Below, piece by piece: positions 8,110-16,133 of a stretch of 64,000 bases of DNA. Numbering within the stretch: position 1 is the first letter of the stretch; each line of letters opens with the position of its first letter. The translations under genes and the position numbers were made by a program. Under the pieces are notes generated by a model. That model was given only the letters and a program-made list of their open reading frames with translations, had not been told where the DNA came from and ran no database searches. This DNA is from Actinomycetota bacterium (GTDB taxonomy: Bacteria > Actinomycetota > Acidimicrobiia > Acidimicrobiales > Ilumatobacteraceae): positions 62,001 to 126,000 of the forward strand of contig SXUP01000042.1 of assembly GCA_005790505.1 (NCBI GenBank). The letters are read 5' to 3'.

Positions 8110-8858
8110 ACTGTTGCGCCATCAACAAGCATCGAATCACCACTTACAAAACTGGCACGATCACTGCATAGCCACACTGCTGCCTGAGCGATTTCTTCGG
8201 GCAGTCCGAGTGAACCACGACCCACTGACTTTGCGATCATCTTGCCAATTTCAGGATTAGAGTCGGTGAATTTTTGAATCATCGGCGTATTAGTGGTGCC
8301 CGGCAAAACAGCGTTTACTCGGATATTGCTTTTTGCGAACTCAAGTGCCGCAGTTTTTGTCAGACCAACAACACCATGCTTGGCGGCTACATAGTGTGGT
8401 AGACCGGCAAACCCCACGACACCCGCTCCACTAGATGTGTTTACAATCGCACCACCGCCAGATGCAAGCATCGCCGGTATCTCGTGTTTCATCGACAGAA
8501 AAACGCTCGTGAGATTTATTGCGATCATCTGGTTCCAATCATCAAGTGACAGGTCAGTAAATGCCGTCATGTTGCCGCTGATACCAGCATTGTTATGGGC
8601 ACAATCAAGACGCCCAAAATGTTCGACAGTCGCGGCAACCATGGCGATAACTTGCTGCTCATCCGTTACGTCTGCTTGCACGCTGATAGCCCTACCGCCA
8701 AGATCGACAATGGCTTTGGCCACCTGTGCCGCGGCATCACCATCTAGGTCTGCCACAACTACAGATGCCCCCTCTGCGGCAAAGAGGCGTGCACTGTGCT
8801 CTCCGATTCCCCTGCCCGCGCCGGTCACGAGAGCAACTTTTTGATCAACTAATCCCAT
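8100..8858 (-). CDS. SDR-family dehydrogenase
   Basis: Short-chain dehydrogenase, 252 residues from the chosen start MGLVDQ. Cofactor motif TGAGRGIG near residue 13, NNAG near residue 90, catalytic Ser in NTSSGAG and YVAAK. The VVVADLDGD segment after strand 2 suggests NAD(H) preference (acidic residue). An in-frame ATG at 8900 would overlap the divergent EthD gene and lacks the family N-terminus. First gene of the SDR-NTF2-NIPSNAP unit. Its substrate is not evident; hydroxy/keto steroids or 3-hydroxyacyl-CoA are reasonable from context. Confidence 0.82.
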   Translation of the reverse strand: MGLVDQKVALVTGAGRGIGEHSARLFAAEGASVVVADLDGDAAAQVAKAIVDLGGRAISVQADVTDEQQVIAMVAATVEHFGRLDCAHNNAGISGNMTAFTDLSLDDWNQMIAINLTSVFLSMKHEIPAMLASGGGAIVNTSSGAGVVGFAGLPHYVAAKHGVVGLTKTAALEFAKSNIRVNAVLPGTTNTPMIQKFTDSNPEIGKMIAKSVGRGSLGLPEEIAQAAVWLCSDRASFVSGDSMLVDGATVCR

Positions 8859-8900
8859 TTCGTTTACCGTAGTCAATCCGCCATGGGGTACCGTGCGCAT

Positions 8901-9245
8901 ATGGTGAAACTAATTTCTTTACTTAAGCGCAAACCAGGAACCACGCACGAGGAGTTCCTGGCATATTGGAAAAACATTCACGGACCGCTGATTGTGGGTT
9001 CTTCTGCGGCTCAATATGTCAGCCGTTATGAACAGCACCCGACGGCATGGCCGGCACCAGGCAGCAAGCTTCCAGAACCAGAGTATGACGGGGTGACGAT
9101 TCAATGGTTTGAGTCAACTGAGGCTTTTTTTGCGCACATGGGTGAGTCCGATTTTGGGGACATGATTGCTGATACAAAAAAGTTTCTCGATACCTCCAAC
9201 ATTGTTTGGACGTTGACTGACGACCCCAACGTTGTGATTGGTTAG
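8901..9245 (+). CDS. EthD-domain small protein
   Basis: A 114-residue single-domain protein of the EthD family: MVKLISLLKRKPG, then EEFLAYWKNIHGPL, is the characteristic beginning, with the pair of strands and the conserved HGP. EthD proteins are dimeric alpha-beta barrels found beside monooxygenase and degradation genes, often without known catalysis. ATG 8901 begins the domain directly. Divergent from the SDR unit with only 42 bases between starts; followed two bases later by the ThDP-like gene, hence probably co-transcribed. Confidence 0.82.
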   Translation: MVKLISLLKRKPGTTHEEFLAYWKNIHGPLIVGSSAAQYVSRYEQHPTAWPAPGSKLPEPEYDGVTIQWFESTEAFFAHMGESDFGDMIADTKKFLDTSNIVWTLTDDPNVVIG

Positions 9246-9247
9246 CA

Positions 9248-10111
9248 GTGGGACTCGGCACCGTCATTGTCGCTGGTGGTGGTGTTGTACGCGACGGAGT
9301 CGTGCATGAACTTCGTGAACTTGTTGACAGAACTCAAGCAGGAGTTTTCAACTCATGGGCTGCAAAGGGACTATTTCAGTGGGACAACCCTGCACACCTC
9401 GGAACGATTGGCCTTCAGAGAGATGATCTTGTCTTGGCACAACTGAATCAAGCCGATGAGGTCTTGATGCTCGGAATTGATGAGGCAGAAATACCGCGCG
9501 CATCATTGTCAGTACTCAACATCGGCTGGCGCAATGTCTCTACAAGTGAAATATCTTCCCTACAGATCAATATTCGTGATTCCTTTGTTGCACGGCCGGC
9601 ACTCTACGGTGCAATAGCAGCGGTGTGCGGGCCAATGTACACGCAAGACACGATGCCAATGAATCCCGCTCGCGCAGCGGCTGACCTTGCTGCTCACATG
9701 CCCGAAAATGCTTTTGTTGTAGCCGACGCCAATATATGTGGATTCTGGTTGGGACGAACATTTCCGACCCGTCAACTTGGCAGTGTGCTGTTGCCGACAA
9801 CACCAATCCCTGGATTTGCAGCAACTGCGGCCATGACAGCGGCACGAGTTGGACAAACCGCAATTATCGTTACTGACGGCATTGATGAAGTAACAGAATC
9901 AGTTTTAGAGCGTGCCCGAAGTATTAATGCATCTTTTGTGGTCGAAATCTGGTCACAGGATGCGCAACCACTATCTAGTCAAGATCGGATTATGCGATTA
10001 CAGACCGCCATACAGAATGGAGGTGTTGCAAGCCTTGAACTAGGTGTGGATTTTGCGCGCCGTAAAGATTTAGAAGAAGTCGCTGGCCCAATTTGTGTTT
10101 GGGGTCTGTAG
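9248..10111 (+). CDS. ThDP-enzyme-like protein lacking the PYR domain
   Basis: The 287 residues align in layout with only the middle and C-terminal parts of acetolactate-synthase-like ThDP enzymes. Residues 1-100 resemble the central domain (VIVAGGGVVRDG, FNSWAAKGLFQWDNPAH). Residues about 115-250 resemble the pyrophosphate-binding domain (FVVADANICGFWLGR, then TPIPGFAATAAMTAA). The N-terminal pyrimidine-binding domain of about 170 residues, with its catalytic Glu, is absent, and the expected GDG..NN cofactor motif reads TDG with no following Asn pair. It therefore probably does not bind ThDP as usual. GTG start two bases after the EthD stop. Role unknown. Confidence 0.68.
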   Translation: MGLGTVIVAGGGVVRDGVVHELRELVDRTQAGVFNSWAAKGLFQWDNPAHLGTIGLQRDDLVLAQLNQADEVLMLGIDEAEIPRASLSVLNIGWRNVSTSEISSLQINIRDSFVARPALYGAIAAVCGPMYTQDTMPMNPARAAADLAAHMPENAFVVADANICGFWLGRTFPTRQLGSVLLPTTPIPGFAATAAMTAARVGQTAIIVTDGIDEVTESVLERARSINASFVVEIWSQDAQPLSSQDRIMRLQTAIQNGGVASLELGVDFARRKDLEEVAGPICVWGL

Positions 10112-10118
10112 CGACGTG

Positions 10119-10760
10119 TCACGCAAGGGCGGCAACGATTTGAGCAACTGTTGCTTGTAGTGCAATTGCAGCCAATGTGTTACGTAAAACATTTTGAGCA
10201 TATTCAAGAGGGAAGCCCGCGACTGCGTCGGTGGCAATCACGACCGTGTATCCAAGGTTGACAGCCTCAATCGTCAGCCCGACAACACCTAAATTCAAAG
10301 AGACTCCAGAGACAATCAAAGTATCGATGCCTCGGTCACGCAGTCGAGCGTCAAGGTCTGTTCCACTAAATGGGCTCACCCCGTGGTGTCGTTCGCAGAT
10401 AAGGTCTGATGGTGCCTGATGCAATTGGGGCAAAAGAGCGACAGCCTCCGTAGATTGCAATAAATAATTTGGGTCTTTGCGGGCTGCAGCCATCAGTGGT
10501 AAATCCATCCGAGTTCCGACCCGATCGGCGCGCAGGGTAAAAATGCAATGCATCACCGTGTAGTGATGAAGTCGTGCGGCATCAAGCAAAATGCCTGTCT
10601 GGTCGGCGACACCAAGAGCAACCGCATCTTGGAGCGCTACAAATGCGGCAAGATCTCCGCAAATACCCCGTTGCATCTCCATTGTGACTACGGCAGAAGT
10701 CAAAGGGTTGAATCGACCACTCATGTCCATAGCCACACGGTAGTTGCTCACGGTTCCCAT
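10119..10760 (-). CDS. Isochorismatase-fold protein with altered active site
   Basis: Cysteine-hydrolase/isochorismatase fold of about 213 residues. Aligning by pattern, the three catalytic positions of nicotinamidase-like enzymes are all substituted: the Asp of VxDMQ is Glu (TMEMQRG), the Lys before the YSxF block is His (ERHHGVSPFSGTDL), and the nucleophilic Cys of the GVSTNVCV block is Gly (SGVSLNLGVVGLT). A Gly at the Cys position also occurs in EntB/PhzD-type isochorismatases. The start is uncertain: ATG 10760 or ATG 10730, neither with a clear Shine-Dalgarno. Divergent from the gene at 10825 and convergent with the ThDP-like gene. Confidence 0.72.
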   Translation of the reverse strand: MGTVSNYRVAMDMSGRFNPLTSAVVTMEMQRGICGDLAAFVALQDAVALGVADQTGILLDAARLHHYTVMHCIFTLRADRVGTRMDLPLMAAARKDPNYLLQSTEAVALLPQLHQAPSDLICERHHGVSPFSGTDLDARLRDRGIDTLIVSGVSLNLGVVGLTIEAVNLGYTVVIATDAVAGFPLEYAQNVLRNTLAAIALQATVAQIVAALA

Positions 10761-10824
10761 AGAAACTTTGAAGCTTTTTCTTGCTACCGTTTCGGTCGAG
10801 GATATTTCATAATCGGGAGAAGAG

Positions 10825-11616
10825 ATGACCAGTAAACCCATTGAATTAGGAACTCTATTGTTCACGATGGTTGAGCCTCGCAAGGGTCACGAGGTTGAAT
10901 ACAACAGGTGGTACGAGACGGATCACTTTTATGGTGGATGTCTTGTGGGTGCGAATACATTTGCAGGGGACCGATTCGTAGCGACTCGAGAATTAAAAAA
11001 GTTGCGGTATCCAGCAGTGACGCCGATGACCCCAGACCCCCAGACTGGTTCATATTTGGCGATTTATTGGGTCTTAAAAGGGTTTCATGATGAGTGGAAC
11101 CGTTGGAGTGTTGACACCGTCAAGAATCTGCATGCAACAGGACGCATGTTTACCGAACGAGACCATATTCATACACTGCTCTACAACAATGAATGGTCAA
11201 TTCAAAATGGTGAGCGCAATACTCCTGTAGAGCAAGCCCTTGACAGAAACTTTGCTGGAATAATCGTCAATGTTGGTGAAGTCGCCCCCAACAAGTCCCA
11301 TGCTGATATCGAGGCCTGGACTCGCGAGGTGTGGGCTCCTCGAGCAATGAGCAAGAAGTGGGGCCCACAATTGATTCTTAACGCAACACCACTTCCGTTA
11401 CTTGACGACGCGCCACCAGACGTGCCACGCACGGCAAACGCCGATCGCCGATTTTTGCAGATTCATTTTGTGGATCGTGATCCAGCGAAGGGTTGGGAGA
11501 AGGGATACGCAAACTTCGGTCAAGCACTAAATGACAGTGGTGTTGCTACACATCTTTGGACCGCCCCGTTTGTTCAAACTGTTTTTGGAACTGACAAATA
11601 CACGGATCAATTGTGA
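10825..11616 (+). CDS. Uncharacterised protein, probable tandem alpha-beta barrel
   Basis: 263 residues, no signal peptide or membrane segment. I do not recognise a named family. Two halves begin with similar strand patterns (ELGTLLFTMVEP and RNFAGIIVNVGEV) and end with short aromatic motifs, consistent with duplicated ferredoxin-like (EthD/NIPSNAP-type) domains; the first half has YNRWYETDHFYGG, reminiscent of the conserved Tyr-His region of such folds. Its TGA overlaps the GTG of the epimerase-like gene. First of a three-gene plus-strand unit ending with the LLM oxidoreductase. Confidence 0.65.
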   Translation: MTSKPIELGTLLFTMVEPRKGHEVEYNRWYETDHFYGGCLVGANTFAGDRFVATRELKKLRYPAVTPMTPDPQTGSYLAIYWVLKGFHDEWNRWSVDTVKNLHATGRMFTERDHIHTLLYNNEWSIQNGERNTPVEQALDRNFAGIIVNVGEVAPNKSHADIEAWTREVWAPRAMSKKWGPQLILNATPLPLLDDAPPDVPRTANADRRFLQIHFVDRDPAKGWEKGYANFGQALNDSGVATHLWTAPFVQTVFGTDKYTDQL

Positions 11617-12566
11617 CATCAGTGTCCGATGACTTGGGTCAATTTAGTGGCAAGCGCGTGCTTGTCACCGGTGTTACCGGTTGGGTTGCGGGACCAATCG
11701 CCGAATCACTCGCCCGTGCCGGAGCAGAAGTTTTTGGAGCGGCACGCTTTGGCAAACCTGAACAGCGTGAACCATTTGTCGCCAAGGGTGTGAATTGCGT
11801 GTCAATTGACCTTGAAAAAGGACTACTTGAGGAAGTTCCGTCTGATCTTGATTTTGTTTTGCATTTCGCAGTTGCAAAGAGCAGCGATTTTGATCAGGCA
11901 TTTGCGGCCAACGCAGACGGCAGTGCAATGTTGATGGAAACAGTGGTGGCAAAGAGCAACAACTTGTTGGCTTTTTTGCATTGCTCGTCAACTGCCGTGT
12001 ACGCACCACATAATCATGACCCACGAGCGGAAACTGATTTGCTGGGCGACAGCCATCGTCCGATGCCCGGAATGCCGACTTACAGTATTTCTAAAATCGC
12101 TGGTGAGGTGCTGGTGCGGTATACCGCCAAACGCCTGGGAGTGCCAACGGTTGTTGCCCGACTCAATGTTCCCTATGGCGATACCTATGGATGGATGTTG
12201 TTTCATCTAATGATGATGGAGCGTGACATGGCTGTGCCAGTACACATCAATCAGCCGACAAGTTATACACCGATCCACGCAGACGACATCACGCGCAGTC
12301 TTCCATACTTGCTGTCGGTTGCGTCTTCCCCAGCAACCATTATCAATTGGGGTGGAGATCAGATTGTAAGTATCGAGGACTGGTGTCAGGAAATGGGTCG
12401 CCTCACCGGACTGACGCCGAAGTTTGAACCAACTACGGCAACAATTGCGGCGATAATCCCTGATCTCACAAAATTGCATGCCACTGGGTTTAATTCATCA
12501 GTTGATTGGCATGATGGTATCCGTCGCCTGATTGCGGCGAACAGACCAGACTTGCTGAAAGGCTGA
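11613..12566 (+). CDS. NAD(P)-dependent epimerase/dehydratase family protein
   Basis: Extended SDR of 317 residues. The Rossmann motif reads VTGVTGWVAGPIA near residue 19; catalytic residues are visible as CSSTAVY and YSISK near residue 155. The C-terminal third has WGGD and a substrate-binding region typical of NAD-epimerases and 3-beta-HSD-like enzymes. GTG start overlapping the previous stop (GTGA) and one base before the LLM gene, so all three are coupled. In this context it may act on a hydroxylated ring or side chain rather than a nucleotide sugar; that is inference. Confidence 0.8.
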   Translation: MTSVSDDLGQFSGKRVLVTGVTGWVAGPIAESLARAGAEVFGAARFGKPEQREPFVAKGVNCVSIDLEKGLLEEVPSDLDFVLHFAVAKSSDFDQAFAANADGSAMLMETVVAKSNNLLAFLHCSSTAVYAPHNHDPRAETDLLGDSHRPMPGMPTYSISKIAGEVLVRYTAKRLGVPTVVARLNVPYGDTYGWMLFHLMMMERDMAVPVHINQPTSYTPIHADDITRSLPYLLSVASSPATIINWGGDQIVSIEDWCQEMGRLTGLTPKFEPTTATIAAIIPDLTKLHATGFNSSVDWHDGIRRLIAANRPDLLKG

Positions 12567-12567
12567 A

Positions 12568-13398
12568 ATGAAACTTGGGCTTACGATCTTTGCCACTGAC
12601 CAATCAGTCGCACTTACAGACTTGGCGATTGAGGCAGAAAATCGTGGGTATCACAGTTTGTATTTGCCAGAGCACACGCATATTCCCTCCAGTCGTGCCA
12701 CGCCAGCGCCAACGGGTGGACCAGAATTGCCAAACGAGTATTTGCGAACCCTTGACCCAATGGTGTCGCTTGGTGGGTGTGCCGCAGTGACAAAAAGTTT
12801 GTTGTTGGGTAGTGGCGTCTCATTGGTCGCACAACACGATCCAGTGAGTTACGCCAAGGAGTGGGCCACACTCGATTATGTAAGTAATGGTCGAGCCGTG
12901 ATGGGCGTAGGTTTTGGTTGGAACAGAGAAGAAATGGGTCATCACGGAGTCGAGTATTCCACTCGCCGAGACAAAGTTCGGGAGTATGTACTCACGATGC
13001 AGGCATTATGGTCCCAAGAAGAGGCGTCATTTAAAGGTGACTACATTTCGCTGGACCCAAGTTGGGCGTGGCCAAAACCAAAACAGCAACCTCGTATTCG
13101 CACGCTCGTCGGAGGTGCTGGGGGTCCAAAAATATTTGCTCACATCAGTGAGTGGGCAGATGGCTGGTTTCCAATTGGTGGATCTGGGGTGCGTGAGGCA
13201 TTACCAGCCCTCACTGAGGCCTGGAAAAAAGCGGGTCGGAGTGGCTCGCCAGATGTCGTGCCGTTCGGAACGTTGCCTTCGGTTGAAAAATTGGCGTACT
13301 ACGAAGAAATCGGTTGTACCGAAGTAGTACTTCGCCTGCCTACGGCAGAGCGCGACGAAGTGTTTCGCATTCTTGATAAATACGACGTTTTCTTGTAA
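12568..13398 (+). CDS. LLM-class (F420-dependent type) oxidoreductase
   Basis: Luciferase-like TIM-barrel oxidoreductase of 276 residues. Signatures are YLPEHTHIP near residue 33, LGSGVSLVAQHDP, GVGFGWNREEM and WADGWFPIGG, as in the actinobacterial subfamily usually annotated F420-dependent. The cofactor is inferred: F420 is common in actinobacteria, but FMN members exist. ATG lies one base after the stop of the epimerase-like gene. Convergent with the APH-like gene, 6 bases between stops. A hydride-transfer step on a CoA ester or ring ketone is plausible; the substrate is unknown. Confidence 0.85.
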   Translation: MKLGLTIFATDQSVALTDLAIEAENRGYHSLYLPEHTHIPSSRATPAPTGGPELPNEYLRTLDPMVSLGGCAAVTKSLLLGSGVSLVAQHDPVSYAKEWATLDYVSNGRAVMGVGFGWNREEMGHHGVEYSTRRDKVREYVLTMQALWSQEEASFKGDYISLDPSWAWPKPKQQPRIRTLVGGAGGPKIFAHISEWADGWFPIGGSGVREALPALTEAWKKAGRSGSPDVVPFGTLPSVEKLAYYEEIGCTEVVLRLPTAERDEVFRILDKYDVFL

Positions 13399-13404
13399 CC
13401 AGTT

Positions 13405-14472
13405 TTATTCCTGAGAAATCATCTGAACCAAGAGGTCTTTGTGCATGATGAGATCTTCGGGATTATCTGGCTGAACTGCCTCACCATAAGCAATTTGCCT
13501 TCCTGAGGTTCGAATCGAGATGGCAGCAAATCTTGTTGCACCATAAACCTCGTACCAATGCAAATCGCCAACATCAAAACCTCCGGCAGACACATAGTCG
13601 GCAAGCACATCAGCAGGCAACATGAAATCAGGAAAGCCAGTCATTCCATAGTTGACTGCAAGATTCTGAAAGAAGCGATGCATGAAAGACATCCAACCAA
13701 CATCAACTCCGGCTGGGGCGAGGTTGACCATTTCCCAGTCGAGTACGGCGACTGGTTGGGTGCGGTCATAAAGAATATTGCCAATTCTGGCGTCGCCCCA
13801 TGACAAGACGGTTGGTCCATGATCGGTTGGCATATTCGCAACAAGCCAGTCGAAGGCGGCTTCAATAGTGGCGTAAGAGATTCCGTTGCGTGCCCAGTCA
13901 TAGTAAGAGCGTTGCTCTTGCAATAAACGTTGCAGTGGGTTGTTGCTGTGTGGTGCGGCGAATGTGGTGTCTGCCCCGTCAAGAGACATAGCGTGCAATT
14001 GGGCAAGTATGTTCACCGAGTTGCGTTGGAGTTCGCGCAATTCTGTTGCTGAAAAATCATCCAACACGCTTCCGCCAAATGTGTACGGCATCATGTCTGG
14101 TGGTGCCACGCCGGCAACCCGATCCATCACAAAAAATGGATCACCGAGAAGGTCTTCAGATCCTTCAACGAAGCGGATATTTGGAACAGGTACCGCCGAG
14201 CGAGATGCAACAAGCTGGATTGCCTTGACTTGTGCGTCAAGGTCATAGACCGGAAACACGGGCCAGTCCTCCATACTTGGGCGAATACGTGCAACCATTT
14301 GCTCATCGAGACCATCGTGATGCAATGTAAATAAAATTGTTTCGCTGCTCATTCCGGTGCCAGTTGGAATACCAACATCACTGATCGAACACTGATGTTC
14401 AAATTTGTCGGTGAACCATGCCTCAAGTGAACGAGCGATGTCTTGAGGATTTCGTTTCGAAGGTAATGGCAT
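13405..14472 (-). CDS. APH-family phosphotransferase
   Basis: Protein-kinase-like fold of the aminoglycoside phosphotransferase/choline kinase superfamily, 355 residues. The catalytic loop reads SWGDARIGN (Asp and Asn retained, the usual His replaced) and the metal-binding block is AVLDWE. This subgroup resembles the kinase domain of ACAD10-type proteins and occurs with acyl-CoA dehydrogenases, suggesting phosphorylation of a hydroxyacyl intermediate rather than antibiotic resistance. ATG 14472 lies one base after the stop of the NTF2-like gene; the longer frame to 14523 would overlap that gene. The substrate is inferred. Confidence 0.8.
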   Translation of the reverse strand: MPLPSKRNPQDIARSLEAWFTDKFEHQCSISDVGIPTGTGMSSETILFTLHHDGLDEQMVARIRPSMEDWPVFPVYDLDAQVKAIQLVASRSAVPVPNIRFVEGSEDLLGDPFFVMDRVAGVAPPDMMPYTFGGSVLDDFSATELRELQRNSVNILAQLHAMSLDGADTTFAAPHSNNPLQRLLQEQRSYYDWARNGISYATIEAAFDWLVANMPTDHGPTVLSWGDARIGNILYDRTQPVAVLDWEMVNLAPAGVDVGWMSFMHRFFQNLAVNYGMTGFPDFMLPADVLADYVSAGGFDVGDLHWYEVYGATRFAAISIRTSGRQIAYGEAVQPDNPEDLIMHKDLLVQMISQE

Positions 14473-14473
14473 G

Positions 14474-14881
14474 TCAGCGTACGTACAGAATATTTTCGAA
14501 TCTGTCAGCGATGCGCCAACCATCCTTGGTGCGCACGACTTTGTCTTGGTACCAGCCGTTGGCTTCCATATAGGTTGGTGTCTCGCCCGGAATACGCATC
14601 ACCATTTTGTACATCGAACGAACAGATGCCGAATCATTGTCGGTAAAAGTGACTATCGCATTGCTGGCTTGGCTCGAGGTCACGTCAAACATGCCAAATG
14701 TATTTTGTAACCATTCAGCGGCCTGCGCTGGTGTGCCGGCGATACCACCTGCAGTTGTGTAGTCGGCGTGGGCGTCGGGGGCAAAAGTTGCCAACCATGC
14801 ATCCCAGTCGCCATCAAGCATTGCAAACGAATAAGCGTTGAGTAACTCAACGATAAGTGCGCGGTCTTCTGTCTGTGTCAT
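14474..14881 (-). CDS. SnoaL/NTF2-like protein
   Basis: A 135-residue single NTF2-like domain: an N-terminal helix pair (LIVELLNAYSFAMLDGDWDAWLATFAPDA region) followed by strands with TTAGGIAGTPA and a C-terminal DGWRIADRF, typical of the SnoaL_4 group that includes bile-acid and ring dehydratases. The start MTQTED is preceded by GAGGAAC at good spacing; the frame extends four codons upstream to 14893 without a site. One base separates it from the APH-like kinase gene. Catalysis cannot be deduced from sequence alone. Confidence 0.82.
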   Translation of the reverse strand: MTQTEDRALIVELLNAYSFAMLDGDWDAWLATFAPDAHADYTTAGGIAGTPAQAAEWLQNTFGMFDVTSSQASNAIVTFTDNDSASVRSMYKMVMRIPGETPTYMEANGWYQDKVVRTKDGWRIADRFENILYVR

Positions 14882-14917
14882 CTTGTTCCTCAATCAAAGT
14901 GTCAAACTAAAATCTAC

Positions 14918-16108
14918 TCAGCCCAACTGACTTCCAAGAATCGAGATGAAAGACACCATTTCACCCGGATATCCACCCAGATTATGCGTCAAAGCCAAAG
15001 TGCGATCCGTTCTGATTTGTCTGTCTGCACCAGCTTCACCGCGCAACTGCAGCCAAGCCTCAAACATCATGCGCAAACCAGACGCTCCAACTGGATGACC
15101 AAAAGACTTGAGACCACCATCTGGGTTGACAGGAAGTTGGCCATGGAGATCGAATCGACCATCCAAGATGTCTCGCCATGCCGTTCCACGTTCGCTGAAC
15201 AACAAATCTTCCATGAGTACTAATTCTGTGATCGTGAAGCAATCGTGCACTTCTGCAAGGGCTATTTGCTTGCTGGGGTTCGTTATTCCGGCCTGCTCGT
15301 AAGCGTCGACGGCACAAGCTGCAATTTCTGGAAATGTGGTGTAGTCATAGGCGGGGTCGGTAAGACCAGAACCGTTGCCTGCCACAAACGAGAGGGCCTT
15401 GATAAACAAAGGCTTGTCCGTGTATTTATGCGCATCTTGGGCACGACAGACGATTGCCGCGGCCGCACCATCAGCAACACCAGCACAATCGAATAGTCCA
15501 AGGTCTCCAGCCATCTTTGGGGAGTTTTTAATTGTCTCCATTGAGACCTCTTTGCGAAACTGTGCCCGCGAATTGCGCGCCCCGTTGTAATGGTTTTTCC
15601 ACGCAACACGGGCAACGGCTTCACGAAGTTCATTCGGGTCAACTCCAAATTTTTTGCCGTATGCGGGTGTCACCATCGAAAACATTGCCGCTGCGGTGAG
15701 CGTTCGTCCGGTCCCGTCATTCGGGGGAGGTGTGGCATTGAGTCCCTGGAAACCACTGTCTTTGGTTTTTTCAACTCCGAGAGCCATTGCGATGTCGTAT
15801 GCACCACTTGCTACGGCATATGCGGCTTGGCGCAGCGCTTCACTGCCGGTAGCGCAATAGTTTTCAACACGAGTAACTGGTTTATTTTGCAACTGCAGCG
15901 GGCGTGCAAGCGTGATGCCACTCATTCCGCCTTGTGCAGTACCAAGCCAATAAGCGTCAACAGCATCTTTACCAATGCCTACTGATGAGTAACACTCGTT
16001 CGCAGCATTGACGATCAAATCGTCAAGACCAAGATTCCAGTGTTCAACAAAATTCGTGCAACCCATGCCGATAATGGCGATTTGATCTTTGATTCCGTGT
16101 GATGCCAT
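14918..16108 (-). CDS. Thiolase, archaeal/SCPx type
   Basis: Thiolase-fold enzyme of 396 residues. The nucleophilic Cys is in ENYCATGSEA, the second block is VHDCFTITE, and the His block is GHPVGASG. The terminal CxG motif of classical thiolases is absent (NLGGYPG), as in SCPx- and archaeal acetoacetyl-CoA thiolases. It would cleave or form a 3-oxoacyl-CoA. ATG 16108 has GGAG 7 bases upstream; longer frames overlap the neighbour. It lies 25 bases downstream of the HMG-CoA-synthase-like/DUF35 gene, the same partners as the archaeal thiolase-HMGCS-DUF35 complex. Confidence 0.85.
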   Translation of the reverse strand: MASHGIKDQIAIIGMGCTNFVEHWNLGLDDLIVNAANECYSSVGIGKDAVDAYWLGTAQGGMSGITLARPLQLQNKPVTRVENYCATGSEALRQAAYAVASGAYDIAMALGVEKTKDSGFQGLNATPPPNDGTGRTLTAAAMFSMVTPAYGKKFGVDPNELREAVARVAWKNHYNGARNSRAQFRKEVSMETIKNSPKMAGDLGLFDCAGVADGAAAAIVCRAQDAHKYTDKPLFIKALSFVAGNGSGLTDPAYDYTTFPEIAACAVDAYEQAGITNPSKQIALAEVHDCFTITELVLMEDLLFSERGTAWRDILDGRFDLHGQLPVNPDGGLKSFGHPVGASGLRMMFEAWLQLRGEAGADRQIRTDRTLALTHNLGGYPGEMVSFISILGSQLG

Positions 16109-16133
16109 GAGTGATCTCCAGTTATGTGACGCC

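Noticed and set aside
13405-14472. Aminoglycoside-resistance kinase
   Set aside because: Subgroup features and acyl-CoA gene neighbours point to a metabolic ACAD10-like kinase.
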